Assembly: GCA_007136425.1 (NCBI GenBank)
Contig: SLGY01000067.1
Span: 1 to 38,779 of the forward strand
Length of the DNA: 38,779 nt
Reading direction: 5' to 3'
Origin: Kiritimatiellia bacterium
GTDB lineage: Bacteria > Verrucomicrobiota > Kiritimatiellia > SLAD01
Both the position numbers and the translations under genes were made by a program. Positions 1 through 7,426 of this stretch are shown piece by piece; position 1 is the first letter of the stretch, and every line of letters begins with the position of its first letter. Below the pieces are notes generated by a model, which saw only the letters and a list, made by a program, of their open reading frames with translations, searched no databases and had not been told where the DNA came from.

Positions 1-1380
1 ACGTGGCATGAAGGCGATGTGGTCTTGCTGAACGATCCGTACGCGGGCGGCACGCATTTACCCGATCTCACGCTGATCACGCCCGTGCCGGCGCGCAAGG
101 GACGTCGCCCTTTTGCGTTCCTCGCTACGCGGGCGCATCACGCGGATATCGGCGGGATGACGCCGGGTTCGTTGCCGCTCTCGCGCGAAATTTATCAGGA
201 AGGCTTGCGCCTGCCGCCGCTGAAGTTGGTTGAGCGGGGCAAAATGAATCGCGCGGTATTGGAAATCATCCGTGCGAACGTTCGCACGCCGGACGAGCGG
301 ATCGGTGATTTGCGCGCACAGCTCGCGGCGCACGATACCGGCGCCCGTCGCATGAAGGAAGCGCAAGGCACCTATGGCGAGGCGCGTCTGGCCGCGCAAA
401 TGGGGGATCTCCTGGATTATGGGGAGCAGTTGATGACCGCCCTTATACGGAGGATACCGGCGGGCCTGTACGATTATGAGGACGTCCTGGACGGCGATGG
501 GGTGAGCGATAAACCCATTCGCATTCGCGTTGCCCTTCGCGTTCGCGGCGGAGGCGTCCGCGTCGATTTTGCAGGCACCGACCCGGCCTGCGCGGGCTCG
601 TTGAATGCGGTCGCCGCCATTACGCAATCGGCGGTCTATTATTGTTTCCTGTGTTTGCTGGTCACACCGTCATCCTTACATGAAGGGGCCCGCATCGAAC
701 CCCCGTTGAACGCGGGTTGTTTCAGGCCGATCGAGGTCCTTGCGCCCGAGGGATGCGTGGTCAACGCCCGGCCGCCGCACGCCGTGGCGGGCGGCAACGT
801 GGAGACATCGCAACGTATTGTGGATGTCGTGTTCGGCGCGTTGGCGAAGGCGTTGCCGGATGTGATCCCCGCCGCTTCGCAGGGGACCATGAATAACCTC
901 ACGTTGGGCGGCATGGATAAGCGCTCGGGCCGCGCGTTCGCGTACTATGAAACGATCGGCGGCGGCATGGGCGGGCGTCCGTCTTGTGATGGTGTGGACG
1001 CTGTTCAGGTCCATATGACGAACACGATGAACACGCCCGTTGAGGCGCTGGAATACGCCTATCCGCTTCGTGTGGAGCGATACGAGATCGCCAACGGTAC
1101 GGGAGGGAAGGGGAAGAACCGCGGCGGTCATGGCATACGACGCGATATCCGATTGTTATCCGACGCGCACGGGGCGCTGCTCACCGAGCGACGCGACCAT
1201 GCGCCTTATGGACTACAGGGCGGGCAGGCGGGCAAGCCCGGCCAGAACTTGCTGGTGCGCAAGGAAAAGAAACTGCCTCTCGGCGCCAAGTCGGAATTGG
1301 AATTGAAAGCCGATGACGTGCTTTCCATCCGCACCCCGGGCGGCGGCGGGTGGGGCATGAGATCATGTTCCGGCCGATGA
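1..1380 (+). CDS. Hydantoinase B / 5-oxoprolinase B-type subunit, 5' end outside the window
   Basis: The open frame runs unbroken from base 1, so the true start lies upstream and only the last ~459 codons are here. The piece begins with a GDVVLLNDPYAGGTHLPD stretch and contains HADIGGMTPGS and a glycine-rich C-terminus (TPGGGGWG), which are hallmarks of the HyuB/HydB family. In that family the B subunit works with an A subunit in ATP-dependent opening of hydantoin or 5-oxoproline rings. Full-length HyuB is usually 500-600 aa, so perhaps 60-120 residues are missing. The A subunit would be expected upstream, outside the window. The family call is firm; the substrate cannot be told. The gene ends in a hairpin-rich gap and is convergent with the uridine kinase gene. 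Confidence 0.9.
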   Translation, partial: TWHEGDVVLLNDPYAGGTHLPDLTLITPVPARKGRRPFAFLATRAHHADIGGMTPGSLPLSREIYQEGLRLPPLKLVERGKMNRAVLEIIRANVRTPDERIGDLRAQLAAHDTGARRMKEAQGTYGEARLAAQMGDLLDYGEQLMTALIRRIPAGLYDYEDVLDGDGVSDKPIRIRVALRVRGGGVRVDFAGTDPACAGSLNAVAAITQSAVYYCFLCLLVTPSSLHEGARIEPPLNAGCFRPIEVLAPEGCVVNARPPHAVAGGNVETSQRIVDVVFGALAKALPDVIPAASQGTMNNLTLGGMDKRSGRAFAYYETIGGGMGGRPSCDGVDAVQVHMTNTMNTPVEALEYAYPLRVERYEIANGTGGKGKNRGGHGIRRDIRLLSDAHGALLTERRDHAPYGLQGGQAGKPGQNLLVRKEKKLPLGAKSELELKADDVLSIRTPGGGGWGMRSCSGR

Positions 1381-1446
1381 ATGATCTTCGCACCTGGGTT
1401 CAAATTTCTCACCGTGTAGGGGTGCCCTTGTCGTATCTTGTGCGCC

Positions 1447-1467
1447 CCCACGACCTTGCGTCGTGGG
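1447..1467. repeat. Perfect hairpin, 8-bp stem
   Basis: CCCACGAC (1447-1454) and GTCGTGGG (1460-1467) are perfectly complementary around a 5-nt loop. There is no T-run after it on the plus strand, so a classical intrinsic terminator for the hydantoinase gene is not supported. The same stem sequence recurs in the larger structure at 1606-1669. Confidence 0.6.
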
Positions 1468-1605
1468 AACGCAAGGCTGATTCTGACACGCTGCACAACG
1501 AGCGAGAAATGAGCCCGCGCGGAGCAAGCACAGGAACATTTCCTCTTCTGGCTCAAAAGGGGCTCCCTTTCTTGCTTTACGTTGTTGCAGACTCAACGTT
1601 CGACT

Positions 1606-1669
1606 CCCACGACCCCGCGCCGACGCGGGGCAAGCACAAGGTTTACCCCGCTTCGAGCGGGGTCGTGGG
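1606..1669. repeat. Nested palindrome with 13-bp outer stem
   Basis: CCCACGACCCCGC (1606-1618) pairs perfectly with GCGGGGTCGTGGG (1657-1669). Alternative smaller hairpins form within it: CCCCGC/GCGGGG around 1613-1630, and ACCCCGC/GCGGGGT around 1645-1663. It could switch between one long stem and two short ones, and it reuses the CCCACGAC stem seen at 1447. No T-run follows, so a terminator role is not evident. It resembles REP-type intergenic palindromes. Confidence 0.6.
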
Positions 1670-1711
1670 GCGTCTTGGTGAGAAATGCGGGTTAGTGCTC
1701 GGTCTTCGCAA

Positions 1712-1846
1712 GCGAAGCCCCTACAGAAACAAGCCCGATGTGTCACCCAAACAAAACAGCAAGGATTCATTTCTGTTAAGTAAAGCGACATAAAGTCGCC
1801 AAATACCAACGCGAGAATTTAATGCAGAGAACTGAATGACCCTGAG
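1712..1846 (+). repeat. 135-bp dispersed repeat, copy 1
   Basis: This segment aligns without gaps to 32219-32353, with about 25 differences in 135 positions by my own count (roughly 81% identity). Shared blocks include GCGAAGCCCCTACAG at the 5' end and GCAGAGA...CTGAAT near the 3' end. In both copies the conserved block starts in the 3' arm of a hairpin whose sequence differs: here CTTCGC-AA-GCGAAG at 1704-1717. It is non-coding in both places. The divergence suggests an old repeat or a conserved structured element. Confidence 0.75.
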
Positions 1847-1861
1847 GGGGGCGGGTGGCGA

Positions 1862-3538
1862 TCAGTATCGGAAACTGCTCTTGCCCATGAATTCCCGCAG
1901 AATGGAGGTTGGCGGGATCTGATCGATAGAGATGCTCAGAAAGCACTCCAGAAAGTCCAGCATGCGCCGCGCTTCCGCGTATTGCGGATGGTAGGGCTTT
2001 ATTTCGCGCAGTAACGGTTCGGCCAGGTTTTTCAAGGCGCCCAACTCGTAGTCCAACGCGGAATTGAACGCCGCGTCCGCTTCTTGCTGATACGGAAAGA
2101 TCCATTTCTTTTCGCCGCGCCGTACGCTGGGCCACATCTGCAGCGTGCTCAAGGCGGAATTGCCGCGGAACTGGTGGTCGCGCACCATGCGCCGGACAAG
2201 CCGATTATCCGTGGTGGATATGCGATTGTTGGAGTCCAGATTGAGCTGCGTCAGGGCGCTGATATAGATCTTGAACTTGTGACTGGCGGGCACCGTTTCG
2301 GTGAGGCGCGGATTCAGGGCGTGAATGCCTTCCACGATGACCAGTTGGTCCGGCTCGATCTTGAGTTTATGCCCTTTGTATTCCCGTTTGCCGGTCGCAA
2401 AATTGAACTTGGGCAATTCCACTTCCGCGCCGCCGTCCAATTGGCGCAGGTGCTCGTTGAAAAGGTTCAGGTCGATGGTCTCAATGTGTTCGAAGTCCGG
2501 TTGCCCGTCCTCGTCCCGCGGGGTTTTGACGCGGTCCACGAAATAATCGTCCACGGATATCATGACCGGGCGCAGGCCGTTCACGCGCAACTGCACGGCG
2601 AGCCGCTTGGAGAACGTGGTCTTGCCCGACGAAGAAGGGCCGGCGATGCAAAGCCATTTCACGTGATCCTGTCTTTCCGATACGGTGTCGGCCAGTTGCG
2701 CGATCTTCTTTTCGTGGAAAGCCTCGGCGATCTTGATGAAATCGTCGATCTCGCGATTGGCGATGATGGTGTTGAGCTGGCCGACCGTTTGTACGTTAAG
2801 GATGCGGCCCCATTCCTTGTGTTCCTGAAAGATTTGGAACAGATGCGGTTGGCGCTCGAACGGCGTCATGCGCGGCGCGGTCTCCCGGTCCGGAAATTGA
2901 ATGACGAATCCGGGCGGATAGGCGATCAGTTTGAAATGATCCAGAGTTCCGGTGCTCGGCGCGAGCGGTCCGTGCGCGAGGTCGGTGAACGATTCGCACG
3001 AATAGACCACGACTTTGGAGGGATTACGAAAGCGCAGCAGATTGTATTTGTCCCATTGCTGTTCCTGTTCAAAGCGGGTTACCGCTTCGCTGAAAGCGAT
3101 TTTCCTCCGTTTAATGGGGATGTCCTTGCGCACCAGTTCCGTGAGCCGTTGCTCGATGGCGGCGAGCTGTTCGTCCGTGATGCCCGTGTTGCCGTTCATC
3201 TCGAAGTTGCAATAGAGGCCGGAGCCCAGGGAGTGTTCGATTCGGAAACGCGCCTCCGGGAACAGGTCGGCTACGGCCTTGGCCAGGACAAAAGCCAGTG
3301 AGCGCCGATAGACGCGCCAGCCGTGCGGGTCGCTCATGGTCAGGGGCGCCAACTCACAGTCGACTTCCAGCGGATAGGTCAGCGAGACCACGTCGTTATT
3401 GACGAGGGCGCCGAGCAGGGGTAGGTCGTCGCCATGGACGTCGAGTCTTTCAAGGAGTTCGCCGGCCGTCGTATGGGTGGGGCACGTCACGCGCCGACCG
3501 TCCCCCAGCGTAACCGCGATATCTTTTTCCGTATCCAT
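1862..3538 (-). CDS. TGS-domain nucleoside (uridine-type) kinase
   Basis: A 558-residue protein combining an N-terminal TGS/ubiquitin-like domain (~1-66), a middle part resembling the threonyl-tRNA synthetase second additional domain (GSGLYCNFEM near 105-114), and a C-terminal P-loop kinase. The kinase has Walker A GPSSSGKT at ~300-307 and DDYF at ~330-333, as in uridine kinase/phosphoribulokinase proteins. The family phosphorylates a nucleoside; the exact substrate is not readable. The frame continues 57 codons upstream to 3709, but that part would overlap the divergent methyltransferase gene and has no family similarity, so I start at the ATG before DTEKDIAV, which gives the usual ~550 aa length. 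No strong Shine-Dalgarno is visible. It is divergent from the methyltransferase gene across about 127 bp. Confidence 0.88.
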   Translation of the reverse strand: MDTEKDIAVTLGDGRRVTCPTHTTAGELLERLDVHGDDLPLLGALVNNDVVSLTYPLEVDCELAPLTMSDPHGWRVYRRSLAFVLAKAVADLFPEARFRIEHSLGSGLYCNFEMNGNTGITDEQLAAIEQRLTELVRKDIPIKRRKIAFSEAVTRFEQEQQWDKYNLLRFRNPSKVVVYSCESFTDLAHGPLAPSTGTLDHFKLIAYPPGFVIQFPDRETAPRMTPFERQPHLFQIFQEHKEWGRILNVQTVGQLNTIIANREIDDFIKIAEAFHEKKIAQLADTVSERQDHVKWLCIAGPSSSGKTTFSKRLAVQLRVNGLRPVMISVDDYFVDRVKTPRDEDGQPDFEHIETIDLNLFNEHLRQLDGGAEVELPKFNFATGKREYKGHKLKIEPDQLVIVEGIHALNPRLTETVPASHKFKIYISALTQLNLDSNNRISTTDNRLVRRMVRDHQFRGNSALSTLQMWPSVRRGEKKWIFPYQQEADAAFNSALDYELGALKNLAEPLLREIKPYHPQYAEARRMLDFLECFLSISIDQIPPTSILREFMGKSSFRY

Positions 3539-3665
3539 GTTGTGCTCGTCCGTCTTGATGATTTCGCATGCCGACCATGCTTTCTGTTGTAACCCGCGTT
3601 TGGGTTGAGGTATAACCTGTTTACCGGATACGGGAAACCTTTTTTCTATTGGAGTATGAGACGAT

Positions 3666-4487
3666 ATGGAACCGGATGTGATGGAGCGGGAACAGGCGCT
3701 GTTCAGCAAGTCCTATTTCCTGAAAGTTCGCATGCGGATGATTGCGCAGGCGGTGGGTCCCATGGAAGGGCGGTCGGGGCTGTGCGTCGGTGTCGTTCCC
3801 GCCTCTTTGCGCGCGCGCCTGCTGGCCCTGGGCGGTGAGTGGACCTTTGCGGATGAGCGCGCCGCATTGCCTTTTGAGGACGGAAGCTTCGAGCGGGTGT
3901 TGGTTTTGGATCATTTGGAATGGGTGGACGACGATTATGCCTTCATGGCCGAAGTCCATCGGGTGCTGAAACCCGCCGGCCTGCTTTTTGTGGATACCGA
4001 ACACCGTAAGCGCTGGACGTTATGGCGCCCGGTACGCCGGCTCTTCGGCGTGGAGGAACGGCCGGCCTTGCGGCTGCGCGATGGATACACGGGCACGGGA
4101 CTCTTCGATATTCTCAAAGACGGATTCGACGTGCAGGAAACGCGTACCTACTCCCGCTTTTTCATGGAAGGGACGGACACGTTTACCCGGTTGGCCGTCG
4201 GTGCGTTGCTGGGCGCGGAGCGCTCGGATGCCGCGGATAAAGAGGGGGAAAGCGATTCCGACGACGCCGTCAGACAACGGCTTTATACGATTCAGTCCAT
4301 CGCCTACCCGTTTTACGTGCTGGCGGAGAAGCTCGACTGGTTGATGTTCTTCACGCGGGGATACCGGCTGATGGCGGTGGCTCGGCGCCGTCTTTGGCGG
4401 CCTCGCCGCGCGCCTGTGTTGCGGGACGGGCGTTCGATTGTTGACGCCACGCTCAACACCCGTATCGGAACAGCCGCCGATTTTTAG
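3666..4487 (+). CDS. Class I SAM-dependent methyltransferase-like protein
   Basis: A 273-residue protein with the second half of a Methyltransf_11 fold clearly visible: LPFEDGSFERVLVLDHLEWV followed by the EVHRVLKPAGLL strand-helix pair around residues 75-105. The first glycine motif, normally (D/E)xGxGxG, is degenerate here (LCVGVVPASL near 39-48), so SAM binding may be altered or the protein may no longer methylate. The C-terminal third is rich in arginine and has a hydrophobic stretch (YPFYVLAEKLDWLMFF), suggesting membrane or lipid proximity. The gene is convergent with the glycosylase gene, the two stops being 16 bp apart. The substrate is unknown. Confidence 0.7.
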   Translation: MEPDVMEREQALFSKSYFLKVRMRMIAQAVGPMEGRSGLCVGVVPASLRARLLALGGEWTFADERAALPFEDGSFERVLVLDHLEWVDDDYAFMAEVHRVLKPAGLLFVDTEHRKRWTLWRPVRRLFGVEERPALRLRDGYTGTGLFDILKDGFDVQETRTYSRFFMEGTDTFTRLAVGALLGAERSDAADKEGESDSDDAVRQRLYTIQSIAYPFYVLAEKLDWLMFFTRGYRLMAVARRRLWRPRRAPVLRDGRSIVDATLNTRIGTAADF

Positions 4488-4502
4488 CCGCCCCCCTTCT
4501 AG

Positions 4503-5216
4503 CTATAGCGGACGGGGGCCGGACGCGGGGAGCCGCGCGCGCAACGGGCACGCGGCGCATTGCGGAACCGGTTTGCAATAATATTTGCCAAGCCGCACCA
4601 ACAGCGCGTGATACTCGTTGTACAGGGCGGTGTCCTCCGGTACCGTGCGCATGAACAGGGCGGCCATCTCGTCGTATCCCGCCTCGGGCCCGATCCATCC
4701 GTGCCGGACCAGGACGCGCCGCGTATAGGCGTCGATGACGAAACGGGGCCGTTGCGCGGCATAGAGAAGAATGCTGTCGGCGGTCTCCGGACCAATCCCG
4801 TTTACGGACAGTAATGCGGCGCGCAAAGCGGCCGTGTCCAAGGCAAAAAGCCGGTTCAACTTGCCCGCAAAACGCCCATATAACAGATCGGTAAACGCGC
4901 GTAGACGTCGCGCTTTGACGTTGAAATAGCCCGCGGGCCGAATCCATTCGGCGACCTGTTCCAGTCGCGCGCGGTGCAGGGTTTCCGGGTTCAATGCGCG
5001 CGCCGCGCGCAGGCGGCGAATGGCTTTTTCTACGTTCGACCAAGCCGTATTCTGGGTGAGAATGGCCCCTACAATGACCTCGAAACGCGTGCGCGCGGGC
5101 CACCATTGTTGCGGCCCCCACGCGCGGTACAGGTCGCGATAGACGGCCCGCAAAGGCGGTGCGTGGGCGCCGGGCTTCGTCTTGTTTTCTCGTCTCGGCT
5201 TCGTTACTCTTTGCAT
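4503..5216 (-). CDS. Endonuclease III-like DNA glycosylase (HhH-GPD, MagIII-like)
   Basis: About 237 residues with the HhH-GPD fold. The opening FEVIVGAILTQNTAW (~45-59) is the substrate-pocket region, VNGIGPETADSILLY (~138-152) is the helix-hairpin-helix, and D162 in FVIDAYTRR is the conserved catalytic aspartate. The lysine that makes Nth a lyase is Glu144, as in monofunctional MagIII-type alkyl-base glycosylases. Only three of the usual four cluster cysteines are visible (C214, C220, C223), so the iron-sulfur cluster may be absent or altered. The start is uncertain: ATG at 5216 or 5231. The open frame runs on to 5474 but would then lie inside the opposing metallo-beta-lactamase gene. Likely role: base-excision repair. 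Confidence 0.8.
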   Translation of the reverse strand: MQRVTKPRRENKTKPGAHAPPLRAVYRDLYRAWGPQQWWPARTRFEVIVGAILTQNTAWSNVEKAIRRLRAARALNPETLHRARLEQVAEWIRPAGYFNVKARRLRAFTDLLYGRFAGKLNRLFALDTAALRAALLSVNGIGPETADSILLYAAQRPRFVIDAYTRRVLVRHGWIGPEAGYDEMAALFMRTVPEDTALYNEYHALLVRLGKYYCKPVPQCAACPLRARLPASGPRPL

Positions 5217-5246
5217 CACGGAGCGAATCATAACGCGGAGAAGAAT

Positions 5247-6635
5247 ATGCGCATACAGTTTTTGGGCGGCGTCGAAACGGTTACCGGAACAAAATACCTG
5301 ATTGAAGCGAACGGAGCCCGGGTCTTGCGGGATTACGGCCTGTTTCAGGGGCGCCGCAAGGAAGCGCGGGCAATCAACGAAAAGGTGCCGGTGGATGTAG
5401 GCACGATCGATGCGTTGGTCCTCTCGCATGCGCACATTGATCATAGCGGCAATATCCCGATTCTGGCCCGGCACGGATTTGACAAGCCGATCTATGCGAC
5501 CCGGGTGACGCGTGATTTATGCGATATCATGCTCAAGGACGCCGCGAAGATTCAGGAACAGGACGCGGCGTATCTGAACCAGAAAACAAACCGCAAGGGG
5601 TTCGACCCGGTGGTGCCGCTCTTCACCATGGAAGATGCCGAGGCGTCCTTGAAACTATTTCAGGGGACGGGCTACGAAACGATCACCGTAGCGGCCGGCA
5701 TTGAGGCGTCCTTCATCGAGGCGGGCCATATTCTGGGCTCTGCGATGAACGTCTTCACCCTGAAAGAAAACGGAAACACCGTGCGCGTCGGTGTGGCCGT
5801 GGATCTGGGCCGGCGCGGCGTCCCGATCGTGCGGGATCCGGCGACGATGGAGGATATTGACTTGTTGATTATGGAGAGCACGTACGGCGACCGCGAACAC
5901 GCCGATGCCGGAAAGGCGGACGAACAGTTGTGCGAGGTGGTGGAGCGCACCGTTCAACGCGGGGGCAAGGTGTTGATCCCGTCCTTTGCGCTGGAACGCG
6001 CCCAGGAACTGATCTTCCATCTCGCCTCCTTGTACAGTCAGGGTCGCTTGCCCGAGATCCCCGTATATGTGGACAGCCCCATGGCCGACAAGATCACACA
6101 GGTGTTCAGCGAGAACCAACAATATATGGACGAGGATTTCCACGCGTTACGCGCAAAGATCGGCGAGGTGATGCGTCCCTCCTGGGTGAAGTTCACCAGC
6201 AGTGTGGAGGATTCGAAGAAGGTGACCGGCTCCGACGAGCCCGGCATCGTCATCGCCGCGTCGGGGATGTGCGAGTACGGGCGGATTCTTCACCATCTCA
6301 AGCACGGCATTGAAAATCCGAAGAACACCGTCGTGATCGTCGGATTCCAGGCCGCGCATACGTTGGGCCGCCGTTTGGTGGAGAAGCAGGAGGAAGTCCG
6401 GATCTTCGGCGATATGTTCCAGCGCAAGGCGGATGTCCAGGTGCTCAACGCGTTCAGTGCGCACGCGGACAAGAATGATCTAATCGATTTTGTTCGCCGG
6501 GTGCAGCCGCGGAAAGTGTGTTTGACCCACGCCGAAGAAGATCAGCGCGCCGCGTTGGCCGATGCGCTCCGCAAAGAGGGCTTGGCGAAGGATGTGCTCC
6601 TGCCGAAAGACGGAGAAGTGCTGGAATTGGGGTAA
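5247..6635 (+). CDS. Beta-CASP metallo-beta-lactamase, RNA-processing type
   Basis: A 462-residue protein of the Ysh1/CPSF73-like bacterial family. The metal site is visible as HAHIDHSG (61-68), H161 in AGHILGSA and D187 in VDLG. The beta-CASP module follows, with STYGDR (211-216), an IAASGMCEYGRILHHL motif (~336-351) and SAHAD (404-408). Such proteins act as zinc-dependent RNA endo- or exonucleases. The open frame extends 91 codons upstream through the glycosylase gene, but the start here is set by GGAG six bases before the ATG and by family alignment at MRIQFLGG. It is divergent from the glycosylase gene with only ~30 bp between starts. Confidence 0.9.
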   Translation: MRIQFLGGVETVTGTKYLIEANGARVLRDYGLFQGRRKEARAINEKVPVDVGTIDALVLSHAHIDHSGNIPILARHGFDKPIYATRVTRDLCDIMLKDAAKIQEQDAAYLNQKTNRKGFDPVVPLFTMEDAEASLKLFQGTGYETITVAAGIEASFIEAGHILGSAMNVFTLKENGNTVRVGVAVDLGRRGVPIVRDPATMEDIDLLIMESTYGDREHADAGKADEQLCEVVERTVQRGGKVLIPSFALERAQELIFHLASLYSQGRLPEIPVYVDSPMADKITQVFSENQQYMDEDFHALRAKIGEVMRPSWVKFTSSVEDSKKVTGSDEPGIVIAASGMCEYGRILHHLKHGIENPKNTVVIVGFQAAHTLGRRLVEKQEEVRIFGDMFQRKADVQVLNAFSAHADKNDLIDFVRRVQPRKVCLTHAEEDQRAALADALRKEGLAKDVLLPKDGEVLELG

Positions 6636-6655
6636 TCGTTGCGCTTCCTGTCCCC

Positions 6656-6684
6656 TTGACGGGGCGAAGCGAACCATTTATATT
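6656..6684 (+). promoter_or_regulatory. Sigma-70-like promoter for vapBC
   Basis: TTGACG (6656-6661) and TATATT (6679-6684) are separated by exactly 17 bp and lie 45 bp before the antitoxin ATG. This is the clearest sigma-70-type promoter in the window. Confidence 0.65.
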
Positions 6685-6691
6685 GCAATAT
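6680..6691. promoter_or_regulatory. Palindromic operator candidate over the vapBC -10 box
   Basis: ATATTGCAATAT is a perfect 12-bp palindrome overlapping the -10 hexamer. Antitoxins of VapBC pairs commonly repress their own promoter through such sites, so this is a plausible VapB(C) operator. That role is inferred from position only. Confidence 0.45.
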
Positions 6692-6728
6692 GAACTAAGC
6701 ATGTGAACCGTATACTGGTGTGTGAATT

Positions 6729-6986
6729 ATGAAATCTGTAACCATACATCAAATGGATGAGCAGTTGGCGCGCAGAATTGAGGATGAAGCCAGGAATCGC
6801 GGAACCAGCATGAATAAGGTTATCAAGACCTTATTGGCGCAATCGTTGGGCATGAAGCCGTCGGCGGAGGGCGCGCATCGGGCGACCTTCTCTGAATTCT
6901 GCGGTGTATGGTCGTCGGACGAGGCATCTGAATTTTCGTCCCGTGTAGCGGATTTGGAACGGGTCGATGCGGAAGATTGGCGATGA
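6729..6986 (+). CDS. vapB: VapB-type antitoxin (ribbon-helix-helix-like)
   Basis: A small 85-residue protein. The N-terminal ~40 residues (MKSVTIHQMDEQLARRIEDE, then a segment containing SMNKVIKTLL) have the strand-helix-helix pattern of ribbon-helix-helix DNA-binding antitoxins. The acidic, tryptophan-containing C-terminus (VWSSDEASEF...DAEDW) would be the toxin-binding tail. Its stop overlaps the ATG of the PIN toxin (ATGA at 6983-6986), the typical translational coupling of toxin-antitoxin pairs. The fold is judged by pattern; the partnership is strongly supported by the neighbour. Confidence 0.8.
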   Translation: MKSVTIHQMDEQLARRIEDEARNRGTSMNKVIKTLLAQSLGMKPSAEGAHRATFSEFCGVWSSDEASEFSSRVADLERVDAEDWR

Positions 6987-7387
6987 AGAAGGTCCTGCTG
7001 GACACGAACGCCTATGCGCGTCTGCTGCTCGGCGACGAGCGGGTGTTGGATGTGCTGGGTAACGCGGATGCCGTGTATGTGTCGGCCGTGGTGTTGGGCG
7101 AGCTGTACGCGGGGTTCAAAGGGGGCGCACGCGAAGCCGACAACCATCGTCGACTTCAGGAATTCCTGCGCAAGGATACGGTGCACATCATGCCGGTCAC
7201 GCAACATACGGCGTCGGTGTTCGGCGAAATCAAGCACAACCTGAAAAGGGCCGGCACGCCGACGCCCATCAACGACGTATGGATTGCGGCGCATGCCGTG
7301 GAGGCGGGCGCCTATCTCATCACCTTTGATCAGCATTTTCTGCGCGTTCCCGGGCTCTTGCTCTGGGCGCACATCTACGAGCCCTGA
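6983..7387 (+). CDS. vapC: VapC-type PIN-domain ribonuclease toxin
   Basis: A 134-residue PIN-domain protein with the four acidic residues expected for metal binding: D7 in LLDTNAY, E40 in VLGELYAGF, D98 in PINDVWIAA and D116 in ITFDQHF. VapC toxins cut RNA, often tRNA, when freed from the antitoxin. A TTG two codons upstream (6977) could also serve as start, but the ATG at 6983 gives the classical four-base overlap with the antitoxin stop. All catalytic positions look intact, so the toxin is probably active. The actual RNA target is unknown. Confidence 0.88.
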   Translation: MKKVLLDTNAYARLLLGDERVLDVLGNADAVYVSAVVLGELYAGFKGGAREADNHRRLQEFLRKDTVHIMPVTQHTASVFGEIKHNLKRAGTPTPINDVWIAAHAVEAGAYLITFDQHFLRVPGLLLWAHIYEP

Positions 7388-7426
7388 ACGTCGCGCCACT
7401 TTGCGTTTTCGTCGCCGATCCACATC

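Larger units (their letters stand above)
1381..1861. other. Gene-free, hairpin-rich intergenic region
   Basis: Between the convergent stops of the hydantoinase and kinase genes I find no credible gene. A 147-codon open frame at 1350-1793 and its opposite-strand counterpart have no recognisable motif and are largely made of inverted repeats. Structures seen are a hairpin at 1447-1467, a larger nested stem at 1606-1669, a short hairpin at 1704-1717 and a 135-bp dispersed repeat at 1712-1846, each listed separately. Confidence 0.7.

Noticed and set aside
1350-1793. 147-codon open frame after the hydantoinase gene, and its antisense
   Set aside because: Made largely of inverted repeats and the 135-bp repeat; no motif and no plausible ribosome-binding site.
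2084-3301. 405-codon plus-strand open frame
   Set aside because: It lies antisense within the kinase gene, which has clear TGS and P-loop motifs; the frame has none.
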